The notes beneath the pieces were generated by a model. It did not search any database. It saw only the letters and a program-made list of their open reading frames with translations, and was not told where the DNA came from. Position numbers and translations under genes: made by a program. Below, piece by piece: positions 1-6,285 of a DNA stretch of 6,286 nt (positions are counted from its first letter, which is position 1; each line of letters starts with the position of its first letter). This DNA is from Candidatus Glassiibacteriota bacterium (GTDB taxonomy: Bacteria; Gemmatimonadota; Glassbacteria; GWA2-58-10). The stretch is taken from positions 1-6,286 of the forward strand of contig JAUVUV010000135.1 of NCBI GenBank assembly GCA_030604975.1, in the 5' to 3' direction.

Positions 1-1149
1 CAGTCGTGCAAGCTCCTCGTGAAGGTCTTTCGCTCCTGAACCGAGCTCAAGCATTTCGCCGGCCACAATGCCCCGTGACCCGTTATGCGCGACAGCTTCC
101 AGGGTTTGCAGAGCCTCTCTCATCGAGAGAGGGTTGGCATTGTAGGAATCATCGAGTATAACCGTAGTGCCGATTTTTTTCAGATCTGTCCGCATCTTGA
201 GCAAACGAGAGGCTTCAAGACCGCTTTTAATCAGTTTATCCTCAAGCTCCAGCAGGCGGCCTACAGCTGCAGCGGCCAGCGCATTAAGGACGTTGTACAG
301 GCCCGTGAAGCCCAGCTTGATCCGCAATGACCTGTCAAAGACAAACGAAGGCCTGGCCTGGCTGTCGAGGGAGATTTCGGTGGCTCGCAGATCGTTATCC
401 TCGCTCAGGCCAAAGCTCAGGGTATTTGTGAAATTTCCCGGAACATATTTGCGAAGAAGATCGTCATCACCGTTATAAATACAGACCCCATCCGCTGCGG
501 TTTCCTCGAAAAGTTCCAGCTTGGCCGCGAGTACTCCCTCAATACTGCCGAAGCCCTCTAGATGAGATGGGGCGATATTTGTTATCACCGAGGTGTCGGG
601 TGCTGCAAGCCGAGCCAAATGCCGGACTTCGCCGGGATGGTTGGCTCCGATTTCGGCGACCAGAAATTCTGTTTCCGCCTCAATGCCCAGAATGGTCAGC
701 GGGACCCCGATATGGTTGTTGAAATTCCCCGAGGTCGCGTGCGTCCTGAATTTCTGACCCAGGATAGAGGCGATCATTTCCTTGGTGGTGCTTTTACCGT
801 TCGAGCCGGTTACCGCAACCGCACGGCAGTTACGGTTCAAATGTCTGACATGGCTGGCCAGGCTTTGAAGGCCGGCGAGGGTATTCTCAACCAAAAAACA
901 TTGGAGGCCCTCAGGCAATTGATAATTCAGGGCTGTCGGCCCGATCAGCGCGCCAAGAGCACCGGCATTTTTCGCCTGCTCCAGGTAGGCGTTGCCGTTG
1001 AAAGTGTCTCCGATCAGGGCCACGAAAAGAGTATCGCTGCAGTCGAGGCGTGTGTCGGTCGAAAAACCCCGATAAGTGAGCTCATTGCCAGGACCATGAA
1101 GTTTGACTTTCTCAAGGGCGGCAATAATGTTGCCTGTTTTAAGTTCCAT
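1..1149 (-). CDS. murF: UDP-N-acetylmuramoyl-tripeptide--D-alanyl-D-alanine ligase MurF, 3' end beyond the window
   Basis: This is the cytoplasmic ATP-dependent ligase that adds D-Ala-D-Ala to UDP-MurNAc-tripeptide, the last step in making the peptidoglycan pentapeptide precursor. The frame is open from an ATG at 1149 to the window edge, giving 383 residues; MurF proteins usually have about 450-470, so the rest of the C-terminal domain lies outside and this is not a biological truncation. Visible in order are an N-terminal substrate-binding domain (about 1-105), the Mur ligase P-loop GSNGKSTTK (115-123), TSGNFNNHIGVPLTIL (139-154), AEIGANHPGE (165-174), NIAPSHLEGFG (191-201) and a candidate carbamoylated lysine (Lys210 in AAKLELF). 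The C-terminal domain then opens with DDSYNANP (333-340), which is diagnostic of MurF rather than MurE or MurD. The upstream gene stops 2 nt before the ATG and no clear Shine-Dalgarno is seen, so reinitiation or coupling is likely. Identification is secure. Confidence 0.96.
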   Translation of the reverse strand, partial: MELKTGNIIAALEKVKLHGPGNELTYRGFSTDTRLDCSDTLFVALIGDTFNGNAYLEQAKNAGALGALIGPTALNYQLPEGLQCFLVENTLAGLQSLASHVRHLNRNCRAVAVTGSNGKSTTKEMIASILGQKFRTHATSGNFNNHIGVPLTILGIEAETEFLVAEIGANHPGEVRHLARLAAPDTSVITNIAPSHLEGFGSIEGVLAAKLELFEETAADGVCIYNGDDDLLRKYVPGNFTNTLSFGLSEDNDLRATEISLDSQARPSFVFDRSLRIKLGFTGLYNVLNALAAAAVGRLLELEDKLIKSGLEASRLLKMRTDLKKIGTTVILDDSYNANPLSMREALQTLEAVAHNGSRGIVAGEMLELGSGAKDLHEELARL

Positions 1150-1151
1150 AA

Positions 1152-1832
1152 TTAGAAAGAATATGTCCGGTAATTGTAGAGAAGAACTTCGCCCTCGTTA
1201 TCGAATACCAGAAACTTGATTTTATTGTAATTGGAGGGTTTATCCGAAAGACCGATCCCAGCGTCGATTGTTTTGAATTTCCTGATCGCGTAGGTGTCGC
1301 CGAGGCGGTAAGTTAACGGTCTCCCCGGTGCCATTTCGAATTCCGGGAACGTGCCGAATTTACTCAGGTCCCCGCTCGAGTGCTCGACGACAATCAACAC
1401 GTAGCCGGAATAGAGCCTTTTTTCCTGGCTCTTATTGACCAACTGGAAACGAATGTGAAGGCTGTCCCCTGAGATTTCTGTTTCCAGATTTTCGATTTGT
1501 ATGTCCTTCGAATATTCTCCCGGCGCCACCTCAGAAGTATCGCTGTTTGCACCGATCAGCAGAATCAGCTCCTTTTGCGCTTCCAGCTTGCTTTTTAGCT
1601 CACTGATATGGCCTTCCCGCTTGGAGAGGTTTTCTTGCAGCATTTGGACAGAAGATCTCAGCTCGGCATGCTGCGTTTTCAATTTCCTGAAATTGACCAT
1701 CGAGAAAACTGCCGCTCCGATCAGTGTTAACAGAAAGACGGCAATCAGAACCAGTTCCTTGATCGAGAATTCGATTGTGAATGGTTCCCGGCTTTCAGAG
1801 ACCAGGACTATGGTAATGGTGTCTCTTTTCAC
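1152..1832 (-). CDS. Unrecognised single-pass membrane protein with coiled coil and extracytoplasmic beta-rich domain, in the murE slot
   Basis: I do not recognise this 226-residue protein. It has a short N-terminal segment of beta character (about 4-22), one strong hydrophobic segment (about 26-46) and a heptad-like, charged coiled coil (about 48-92). A compact C-terminal region (about 110-226) is rich in alternating hydrophobic residues and aromatics and ends YNYRTYSF. There is no LytM/M23, PASTA, SPOR or catalytic motif. The N-terminus resembles the anchors of membrane-bound M23 peptidases, and the overall plan recalls DUF6776-type proteins; both are impressions from memory. The start is a GTG that overlaps the ftsI stop as GTGA, preceded by a strong GGGAGG four bases upstream, so translation is coupled to ftsI. 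It lies between ftsI and murF, where murE is normally found. A role in envelope or septum assembly is inferred only from topology and context. It is shorter than MurE and has no ATP-binding motif, so it cannot be MurE. Confidence 0.85.
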   Translation of the reverse strand: MKRDTITIVLVSESREPFTIEFSIKELVLIAVFLLTLIGAAVFSMVNFRKLKTQHAELRSSVQMLQENLSKREGHISELKSKLEAQKELILLIGANSDTSEVAPGEYSKDIQIENLETEISGDSLHIRFQLVNKSQEKRLYSGYVLIVVEHSSGDLSKFGTFPEFEMAPGRPLTYRLGDTYAIRKFKTIDAGIGLSDKPSNYNKIKFLVFDNEGEVLLYNYRTYSF

Positions 1833-3904
1833 TTTTCCTCCCGGTCAATTTGCTGGAGGTGGCTGGAATTATTCAGTTCCCGCCCAGAGTAGGTAACCAT
1901 AGAATACGAATTATCTTCCCGGCTGCTTGATATTCCGGTCAAGCTGCAGAGCGCCTCGCGCTGGAGTTCGGTTCCGGGTTGAGGCGATTGCGAACAAACC
2001 TTGACACCCCCTTCAATACGCGTCTTGAGCCCTAGCTCGGTCAATATCGCTAAGGCCTTGCGTACAGAAAGCCCGGTTACCTGAGGCATAATTACCTTTT
2101 TAGAGTTTGAACGCAGGTTGGCTGCAGATCTTCGGAGCGGAACCGGATTGGTTCTCTTAGGAGTTCGCGGGTTATTGAGTACGGTGGTCTTAACAGTAGA
2201 GTAGGGAAAGCCGAGCAAGCGGCGGTCGATAACATTGCTGGTAGAAAGGAGAGAATTCCGGATGATTTCGCTGAAAACCGGAGCGGCACAGCTCCCTCCC
2301 CAACGGCGTGTGTAGGCGGGCTCATTGATCGTGATAAAAATGACGATCTGGGGATTGAGCGGAGGGAAGAAACCACCGAAAGAGCTGATATAACCGTTGT
2401 CGCCGTAACCCGATTCGGGATCGGCTTTCATACTGGTCCCGGTCTTGCCAGCCACCTTGAATCCGGGAACTGCGGCCGCAGTTCCGGTGCCGGAATCTAC
2501 AGCCGCGATAAGCGTCCGGGTGATTTCCCTGGCAACCTCTTCCGGCAGCACACGCCTGATTTTACGCGGTTTGAAACTGTAGTGGACATGGCCGCTTTCA
2601 TCGCAAATCTCGGCAACCAGCACGGGTTCATAGAGGGTTCCGCCATTGGCCACGGTCGCGTAGGCCATTGCCATCTGGAGAGGTGTTGCCAGAACACCAT
2701 ACCCGATTGCAAGGCTTGTTTTGGTGGTGTGGTCCCAGCGGGAAGGCACAGGCAGCCGCCCCCGGTCCTCGCCGCTGAAAGTTTCGCCCGTATAGGCGCC
2801 AAACCCGAATGCGCGGAGCCTGCGGTAAAGCTCCTTGTCACCGATCTTCCGGATAAGCTTGGACATTCCGATATTGCTTGATTTGGCGATAACCTCCTTT
2901 ATACTCAGGTAACCGTAGGGGTGGACATCCCTGATAGTACGGTTACGGAAAGTATATACACCGTTCTCGCAGAATACGGAATCTTCCAAGTTGATATGCC
3001 CGCCGGCCAGAAGAGCACTGGCAATAAAGGTCTTGAAAGTACTTCCCGGCTCGAAAGGAAAGTTGGTTGCCAGATTGAAAAAATCGCCTTTTCTGAAATT
3101 GTGGCTGGCGTTGAGATCAACATTGGGACAATTGGCTAGGGCAAGGATCTCGCCGGTATGCGGGTCAAGTACCACCACGCAGCCGTTTCTGGCCTCGCTT
3201 TTTTCCACCGAACCCCGAAGCGCTTCCTCGACTATCTCCTGGAACTCGGCGTCAACGGTCAGGCGAAGGTGGAGGCCGTTTGTTTGCCTGCGCAGGGGAT
3301 AATCTAATGTATTATATGGTTTACCTCTTGCATCTCTCTGCACGACAAGCCAGCCCGGTTTGCCGCACAGGTGGGAATCATGGGAGAACTCCACCCCTGT
3401 AAGACCGATCTCATCAACCCCCACATAACCGATAACCTGTGATGCGAGATTGTGCCTGGGATAATAACGCTTGGATGAGGGAATAAATCCGATGCCCTCC
3501 AGGTTCATCTCCTGAAGTTTCCGAAGGGTAAGGGGATTGACTTTTTGCTGGATCATGACAAACGGCCGCTTGGAGGATATCCGGCGCAAGAGGAGGCTTT
3601 CGTCTAAATTGAGCTGGCTGGCGAGAGATTTGGTGACATGCTTTTTTTCTTTAATTCTTTCTGGGACTGCGTAAACATCGAGCCCCTCAGCGGAAAGGGC
3701 GAGAGGATTGCCGTTGCGATCGAAAATGTCGCCGCGCTTGGGTGGGAGGACGATTTTTTGTTTGTGCTGACCTTCAGCTTCAGCCAGGTAGCGTTGATGC
3801 CTGATTACCTGGATTCTGTACAGGTGCCCGACAATAACTATAGCGCAAAGAAGAAAACACCAGTAAACCAGTGTTAACCTTTTAATTGCGTAACGGGGGG
3901 TCAA
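1829..3904 (-). CDS. ftsI: Class B penicillin-binding protein, FtsI/PBP3-type septal transpeptidase with C-terminal PASTA domain
   Basis: This is the D,D-transpeptidase that cross-links septal peptidoglycan, anchored in the inner membrane with its bulk in the periplasm and normally partnered with FtsW. The 691 residues show a short cytoplasmic N-terminus, a membrane segment (about 11-27), the class B dimerisation domain with RGDIFDRNG (57-65) and GYVGVDEIGLTGVE (159-172), and then the transpeptidase. All three active-site motifs are intact: STFK with nucleophile Ser288, SSN at 342-344 and KTGT at 487-490. A basic, proline-containing linker (about 556-602) leads to one PASTA domain (about 603-656), followed by a polar tail. 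This makes it about 100 residues longer than E. coli FtsI (588). The start is a TTG with GAGG five bases upstream; it places the membrane segment correctly and no better in-frame ATG exists. The gene lies 22 nt after ftsL and overlaps the next gene by 4 nt. SpoVD-like PBPs share this architecture, but dcw position favours FtsI. Confidence 0.95.
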   Translation of the reverse strand: MTPRYAIKRLTLVYWCFLLCAIVIVGHLYRIQVIRHQRYLAEAEGQHKQKIVLPPKRGDIFDRNGNPLALSAEGLDVYAVPERIKEKKHVTKSLASQLNLDESLLLRRISSKRPFVMIQQKVNPLTLRKLQEMNLEGIGFIPSSKRYYPRHNLASQVIGYVGVDEIGLTGVEFSHDSHLCGKPGWLVVQRDARGKPYNTLDYPLRRQTNGLHLRLTVDAEFQEIVEEALRGSVEKSEARNGCVVVLDPHTGEILALANCPNVDLNASHNFRKGDFFNLATNFPFEPGSTFKTFIASALLAGGHINLEDSVFCENGVYTFRNRTIRDVHPYGYLSIKEVIAKSSNIGMSKLIRKIGDKELYRRLRAFGFGAYTGETFSGEDRGRLPVPSRWDHTTKTSLAIGYGVLATPLQMAMAYATVANGGTLYEPVLVAEICDESGHVHYSFKPRKIRRVLPEEVAREITRTLIAAVDSGTGTAAAVPGFKVAGKTGTSMKADPESGYGDNGYISSFGGFFPPLNPQIVIFITINEPAYTRRWGGSCAAPVFSEIIRNSLLSTSNVIDRRLLGFPYSTVKTTVLNNPRTPKRTNPVPLRRSAANLRSNSKKVIMPQVTGLSVRKALAILTELGLKTRIEGGVKVCSQSPQPGTELQREALCSLTGISSSREDNSYSMVTYSGRELNNSSHLQQIDREEK
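1830..1842 (-). promoter_or_regulatory. Ribosome binding site and GTG start of the unknown gene, inside the end of ftsI
   Basis: GGGAGG (1842-1837) sits four bases before the GTG (1832-1830) and lies within the last ftsI codons. It is the strongest Shine-Dalgarno in the window. It decides the GTG start and shows that the unknown gene is meant to be translated, coupled to ftsI through the GTGA overlap. Confidence 0.75.
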
Positions 3905-3913
3905 GAAAACCTC
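3902..3913 (-). promoter_or_regulatory. Ribosome binding site and TTG start of ftsI
   Basis: GAGG (3913-3910) lies five bases before the TTG (3904-3902). This supports the TTG as the start; the encoded protein then has a short basic N-terminus followed directly by its membrane segment. Confidence 0.65.
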
Positions 3914-3926
3914 ATTGGAAAGGAGA

Positions 3927-4292
3927 TTAACGGCCTGAACTGTTTAAACTCAAATCCTCCCCCGTTTCCATCCTGATCCAGCGGATGCGATCCGGGCTCG
4001 GGAAATCCAATTCCAGCTGCTGGCGCGCATAGGAGATTATCCTTGCTCTGGATAATACGGATTGCTTTTCTCCTAATAGCACCGACTGCTCTGTAATCAA
4101 TTTTTTCTTTTCTATGTTCAGCGATTGAACTTCGAGCAGTAAATGCTGTCCAAGGGTATGCTTGTAAACCATCAGGAACGACACACCAAGCAGGAAAAAA
4201 AACGCCAGTACACTGGTCGAAAAAAAATTGCGGCGCTTTTTAGCCTTCCTGTCATCCGCACTCTTTTTATAAGCATCTATATATGGATTCAT
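3927..4292 (-). CDS. ftsL: FtsL-like cell division protein
   Basis: This is a small bitopic divisome protein of the FtsL/DivIC type. Such proteins form a coiled-coil complex with FtsB and FtsQ and help activate FtsW-FtsI. The 121 residues show a basic cytoplasmic N-terminus (KAKKRRN, 16-22), one membrane segment (about 23-43) and a leucine-rich coiled coil (about 48-80). A short tail with ISYARQQLELDFPSPDRIRW (86-105) matches the family pattern of an Ile/Ala/Arg helix followed by LGL-x-PSP. FtsL proteins are poorly conserved in sequence, so the name rests on topology, this tail and the canonical position between rsmH and ftsI. The ATG lies 21 nt after the rsmH stop with only a weak GGGA upstream, which suggests coupling to rsmH. 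FtsB/DivIC is the main alternative but is normally encoded elsewhere. Confidence 0.85.
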   Translation of the reverse strand: MNPYIDAYKKSADDRKAKKRRNFFSTSVLAFFFLLGVSFLMVYKHTLGQHLLLEVQSLNIEKKKLITEQSVLLGEKQSVLSRARIISYARQQLELDFPSPDRIRWIRMETGEDLSLNSSGR

Positions 4293-4313
4293 AATCCCGA
4301 ACTGCTATTCCGA

Positions 4314-5267
4314 CTAAGCTTTCCTGAGATCTAGTCTTTCCACAACCCGCAGCAAAGCTGGTCGGCTGCGGGGGTTTGATTCTATCTCGGCCCTTGAGGG
4401 CCTTACCGGTTTGCGAGTAAGGACCTTGGCTTGCGGGATTCTCCCGCAGCCGCAGACCGGTAAATCCGGCGGGCAGATACATGGATCGGCGAGTTCGGCG
4501 AAATAGTTTTTCACTATCCGGTCATCGAGGCTGTGGAAGCAAATCACAACCATCCTTCCGCCTGGCAGCAGCATGCTGAAAAGTTCTTTCAATCCCTTGC
4601 TGAGAGCGCCGAGTTCGTCATTGACCATAATCCGGAGTGCCTGGAATACCTGAACCACACTTTTGCGTTCTCTGCGCAAAGGCACTGCCTTCCTGACTAT
4701 CTCGGCCAGCTCGGTAGTTGTCCTGACAGGGGCTTTCGCTCTCTGAGTGATAATCGCTTTAGCTATTTGGCGGCTGAAATGAGTCTCGCCGAAATCGCGA
4801 AAAGCCATGGCCAGATCTGTTTCACTAAGTGTTGCCAGCAAATGCGCCGCCTGCAGAGCGTTCCTTCTGTCCATTCTCATATCTAAAGGGCCGTCTCGGT
4901 CGCAAGAAAAGCCCCTGCCAGGAGTATTCAACTGGTGCGAGCTTACACCAAGGTCGAGCAGAATACCGTCAAAGGTTGACTTTTTATAAATTTCCCGAAC
5001 CGCGCGAAAATTGCCCTGTCTCAGCCTCACTCTTGACCCGTAAGGTTTCAGGGCGTGTGATGCCGCGCGGATCGCCTCTTCATCCTGGTCGATCCCGTAA
5101 AGGCGTCCATCGGGGAATGAGGCATCCAGGATCAACCGCGCGTGCCCACCGCCCCCGATCGTGCTGTCGAGATAACAGCCTGAAGATTTTGGCTCGAGCT
5201 GACTAATTACCTCCTTCGCCAGTACTGGAACGTGAAAAACTGAGTTGGACTCGATCGGCATTGGCAC
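4314..5267 (-). CDS. rsmH: 16S rRNA (cytosine(1402)-N(4))-methyltransferase RsmH (MraW)
   Basis: RsmH is an S-adenosylmethionine-dependent enzyme that N4-methylates C1402 in the P-site region of 16S rRNA. The 317 residues are the usual family length. Motifs in order are HVPVL (12-16), the SAM-binding loop DSTIGGGGH (34-42), GIDQD (58-62), LLDLGVSSHQL (103-113), RGFSCDRDGPLDMRMD (118-133), FGETHFSRQIAKAI (159-172), VFQALRIMVNDEL (207-219), GGRMVVICFHSLDDRIVK (236-253) and NPRSRPALLRVVE (298-310). The CxC...CxC cluster at 263-274 is common in the family. The segment before FQALRI is KSVVQV rather than the HPATR form seen in many bacteria. The start is uncertain: the GTG at 5267 has GGA six bases upstream, while the ATG at 5261 has GGG seven bases upstream and gives a protein two residues shorter. 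The gene follows mraZ after 108 nt and precedes ftsL. Confidence 0.96.
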   Translation of the reverse strand: MPMPIESNSVFHVPVLAKEVISQLEPKSSGCYLDSTIGGGGHARLILDASFPDGRLYGIDQDEEAIRAASHALKPYGSRVRLRQGNFRAVREIYKKSTFDGILLDLGVSSHQLNTPGRGFSCDRDGPLDMRMDRRNALQAAHLLATLSETDLAMAFRDFGETHFSRQIAKAIITQRAKAPVRTTTELAEIVRKAVPLRRERKSVVQVFQALRIMVNDELGALSKGLKELFSMLLPGGRMVVICFHSLDDRIVKNYFAELADPCICPPDLPVCGCGRIPQAKVLTRKPVRPSRAEIESNPRSRPALLRVVERLDLRKA

Positions 5268-5375
5268 GCCCGTTCCAACAGAAAAATTATCATTTTCTTA
5301 AAGTCTTTTATTAGAAAATCGTGATAACTCTATAATATCAAGACGATTAAGCTAAGAGAGCGAAAAATAGGCTGT
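5268..5375 (-). other. AT-rich spacer between mraZ and rsmH
   Basis: These 108 bases separate the first two genes, while the other junctions are 22 nt or less. The spacer is AT-rich and holds weak dyads: TGATA/TATCA around 5324-5343 and AGAAAA/TTTTCT around 5279-5298. I see no GC-rich terminator and no convincing promoter, although a weak internal promoter for rsmH cannot be excluded. Confidence 0.5.
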
Positions 5376-5810
5376 TCAGTCGAAAATCTCTGCAATATCC
5401 TCAAATGTAAGAGCCTGTTCTTCCTGGAAACGGCGTATATATTGTTCCTGAGTGTCCGGGTCCCAGATTTCTATCCGGTCGTTGGCGCCCTGGAAGATGA
5501 CATCTCTTTTAAGATTAACCAGTTCGAGCAGTTCTTTGGCAATCAAGATTCTGTTCTGTTTATCGAGCTGGACATCAGTGGCATACCTGGTCCATTCGCG
5601 CATGAAAAAGCGGACATTCTTTTTACTTCCCGGGAGATTTTGTATCTTCTCCAGCGTTTTTTCATACTGCTCGGGAGTATAGAGGTACAGGCAGCCGTCA
5701 AGACCACGGTTGAGCACGTACTTATTTACCCTATCCTCGCGAAAGCGAGGTGGCAGACTGACCCTGCCTTTCGTATCCAGAGTGTTTTTTACCCTTCCCC
5801 AATGCTTCAT
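5376..5810 (-). CDS. mraZ: Transcriptional regulator MraZ
   Basis: MraZ is a DNA-binding protein of the AbrB/MazE swapped-hairpin type that forms ring oligomers and controls its own dcw operon, as a repressor in E. coli and an activator in some Mollicutes. The 144 residues match the family length and contain the expected two SpoVT-AbrB repeats. The first spans about 5-50 with DTKGRVSLPPRF (12-23); the second spans about 74-120 with DKQNRILIAKEL (83-94) and the closing DRIEIWD (111-117). The ATG at 5810 has GGGG five bases upstream. It is the first gene of the operon, about 80 nt downstream of a predicted promoter with candidate MraZ boxes, which fits autoregulation. Whether it represses or activates here cannot be read from the sequence. 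Confidence 0.96.
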   Translation of the reverse strand: MKHWGRVKNTLDTKGRVSLPPRFREDRVNKYVLNRGLDGCLYLYTPEQYEKTLEKIQNLPGSKKNVRFFMREWTRYATDVQLDKQNRILIAKELLELVNLKRDVIFQGANDRIEIWDPDTQEQYIRRFQEEQALTFEDIAEIFD

Positions 5811-5864
5811 CTAAACCCCGGAATAGAGGGAAAAAATAAGAGTTTAAACATAAGGAAAATATTG

Positions 5865-5888
5865 ACACTAACCCCCACTTTTTGCCAC
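5865..5888 (-). promoter_or_regulatory. Candidate MraZ operator: three GTGG-type boxes with 10-nt period
   Basis: Read on the minus strand, GTGG (5888-5885), GTGG (5878-5875) and GTGT (5868-5865) begin exactly 10 nt apart, so they lie on one face of the helix. MraZ is known to bind short direct TGGG- or GTG-containing repeats of about this period upstream of mraZ. The boxes start within a few bases of the predicted transcription start, which suits repression by blocking RNA polymerase. The third box is degenerate. Confidence 0.65.
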
Positions 5889-5896
5889 ACTTTTTC

Positions 5897-5924
5897 AATA
5901 TAAAGCCAAAATACATATTGTCAA
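5897..5924 (-). promoter_or_regulatory. Predicted sigma70-type promoter of the mra/dcw operon
   Basis: On the minus strand, TTGACA (5924-5919) matches the -35 consensus perfectly and TATATT (5902-5897) is a five-of-six -10 box, with a 16-nt spacer. The DNA just upstream (about 5925-5945) is almost pure A/T and could act as an UP element. The expected start point is near 5890, leaving an mraZ leader of about 80 nt. It is the only clear promoter-like signal I see in the window. Confidence 0.75.
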
Positions 5925-6185
5925 GAGGAAAAAGAAAAAAAATTAAGATGAAATGTTAGATTAATTTTTTAATCCATGGAATTGAAAAAGGTTATTTCCC
6001 TGACCTAACCTAATTTCTCAATTTGAACCGTTTTCCAAGAGCCGAGGAATAAGCAGGGTGATTTTGTTGCCTTGCTGTTGCAGCGCAAAAAAGCGGGAAA
6101 TGTTTTTGAGGAGTTAATTAGGAGAGATGTCTGATTATACATAGCGTCATAAATTATAGCGCATAACTACAATTTCAGATTTAAT

Positions 6186-6217
6186 CAAAAAGAATTCCTC
6201 GAAGCTTTGCTTCGGGG
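6186..6217 (-). terminator. Possible rho-independent terminator for a minus-strand gene to the right
   Basis: On the minus strand a 9-bp stem, CCCCGAAGC paired with GCTTCGAGG (6217-6197, one G-T wobble), closes a three-base loop. It is followed by AATTCTTTTTG (6196-6186). A stable GC-rich stem followed by a T-rich tail fits an intrinsic terminator that would stop transcription from outside the window before the dcw promoter. The T-run begins four bases after the stem, so it is imperfect; it could instead be part of a dispersed palindromic repeat. Confidence 0.4.
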
Positions 6218-6229
6218 TGATCCACCCCG
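6213..6229. repeat. Perfect 7-bp inverted repeat overlapping the terminator-like hairpin
   Basis: CGGGGTG (6213-6219) and CACCCCG (6223-6229) are perfect complements around a three-base ATC loop. The left arm shares 6213-6217 with the neighbouring 9-bp stem, so only one of the two hairpins can form at a time. Confidence 0.6.
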
Positions 6230-6232
6230 GGT

Positions 6233-6285
6233 GATCAGTATGTAATCCCCCTTAAAAAAGGGGATCAGTAGGCAATCCCCCTTAA
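6233..6285. repeat. Two direct copies of a 23-bp unit, 30-bp period
   Basis: GATCAGTA-NNN-AATCCCCCTTAA occurs at 6233-6255 and 6263-6285, differing only at three central bases (TGT against GGC). Between the copies, ATCCCC (6245-6250) and GGGGAT (6260-6265) form an inverted repeat, so the unit is both tandem and partly palindromic. Such CCCCCTTAA/AAGGGG elements occur as dispersed intergenic repeats in many bacterial genomes. The array may continue past the right edge. Confidence 0.7.

Noticed and set aside
1..1149. Truncated murF as a possible pseudogene
   Set aside because: The frame is open and in register to base 1, so the missing end is due to the window boundary.
562..1155. Plus-strand open frame of 197 codons
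   Set aside because: It lies antisense to murF, whose minus-strand frame carries every expected Mur ligase motif. The plus-strand translation has no recognisable domain.
1501..1896. Plus-strand open frame of 131 codons
   Set aside because: It is antisense to the unknown gene and the end of ftsI. The minus-strand gene has a strong Shine-Dalgarno and operon context; the plus frame is low-complexity Ser/Leu-rich.
3901..3915. Four-codon minus-strand mini-ORF (ATG AGG TTT TCT TGA) ending on the ftsI TTG
   Set aside because: It has no Shine-Dalgarno and is very short; its bases are explained by the GAGG ribosome binding site and the TTG start of ftsI.
5329..5337. TATAAT-like sequence on the plus strand in the mraZ-rsmH spacer
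   Set aside because: There is no matching -35 box at a suitable distance, and it would drive transcription antisense to mraZ. AT-rich DNA produces such matches by chance.
5442..5903. Plus-strand open frame of 153 codons covering mraZ and its promoter
   Set aside because: It is antisense to the clearly identified mraZ and to its promoter, with no family features of its own.
6121..6144. Plus-strand GGAGAG followed by a five-codon ORF (MSDYT)
   Set aside because: Although it has a Shine-Dalgarno-like stretch, the gap to the ATG is zero and there is no plus-strand gene downstream, so a leader peptide has nothing to regulate in view.
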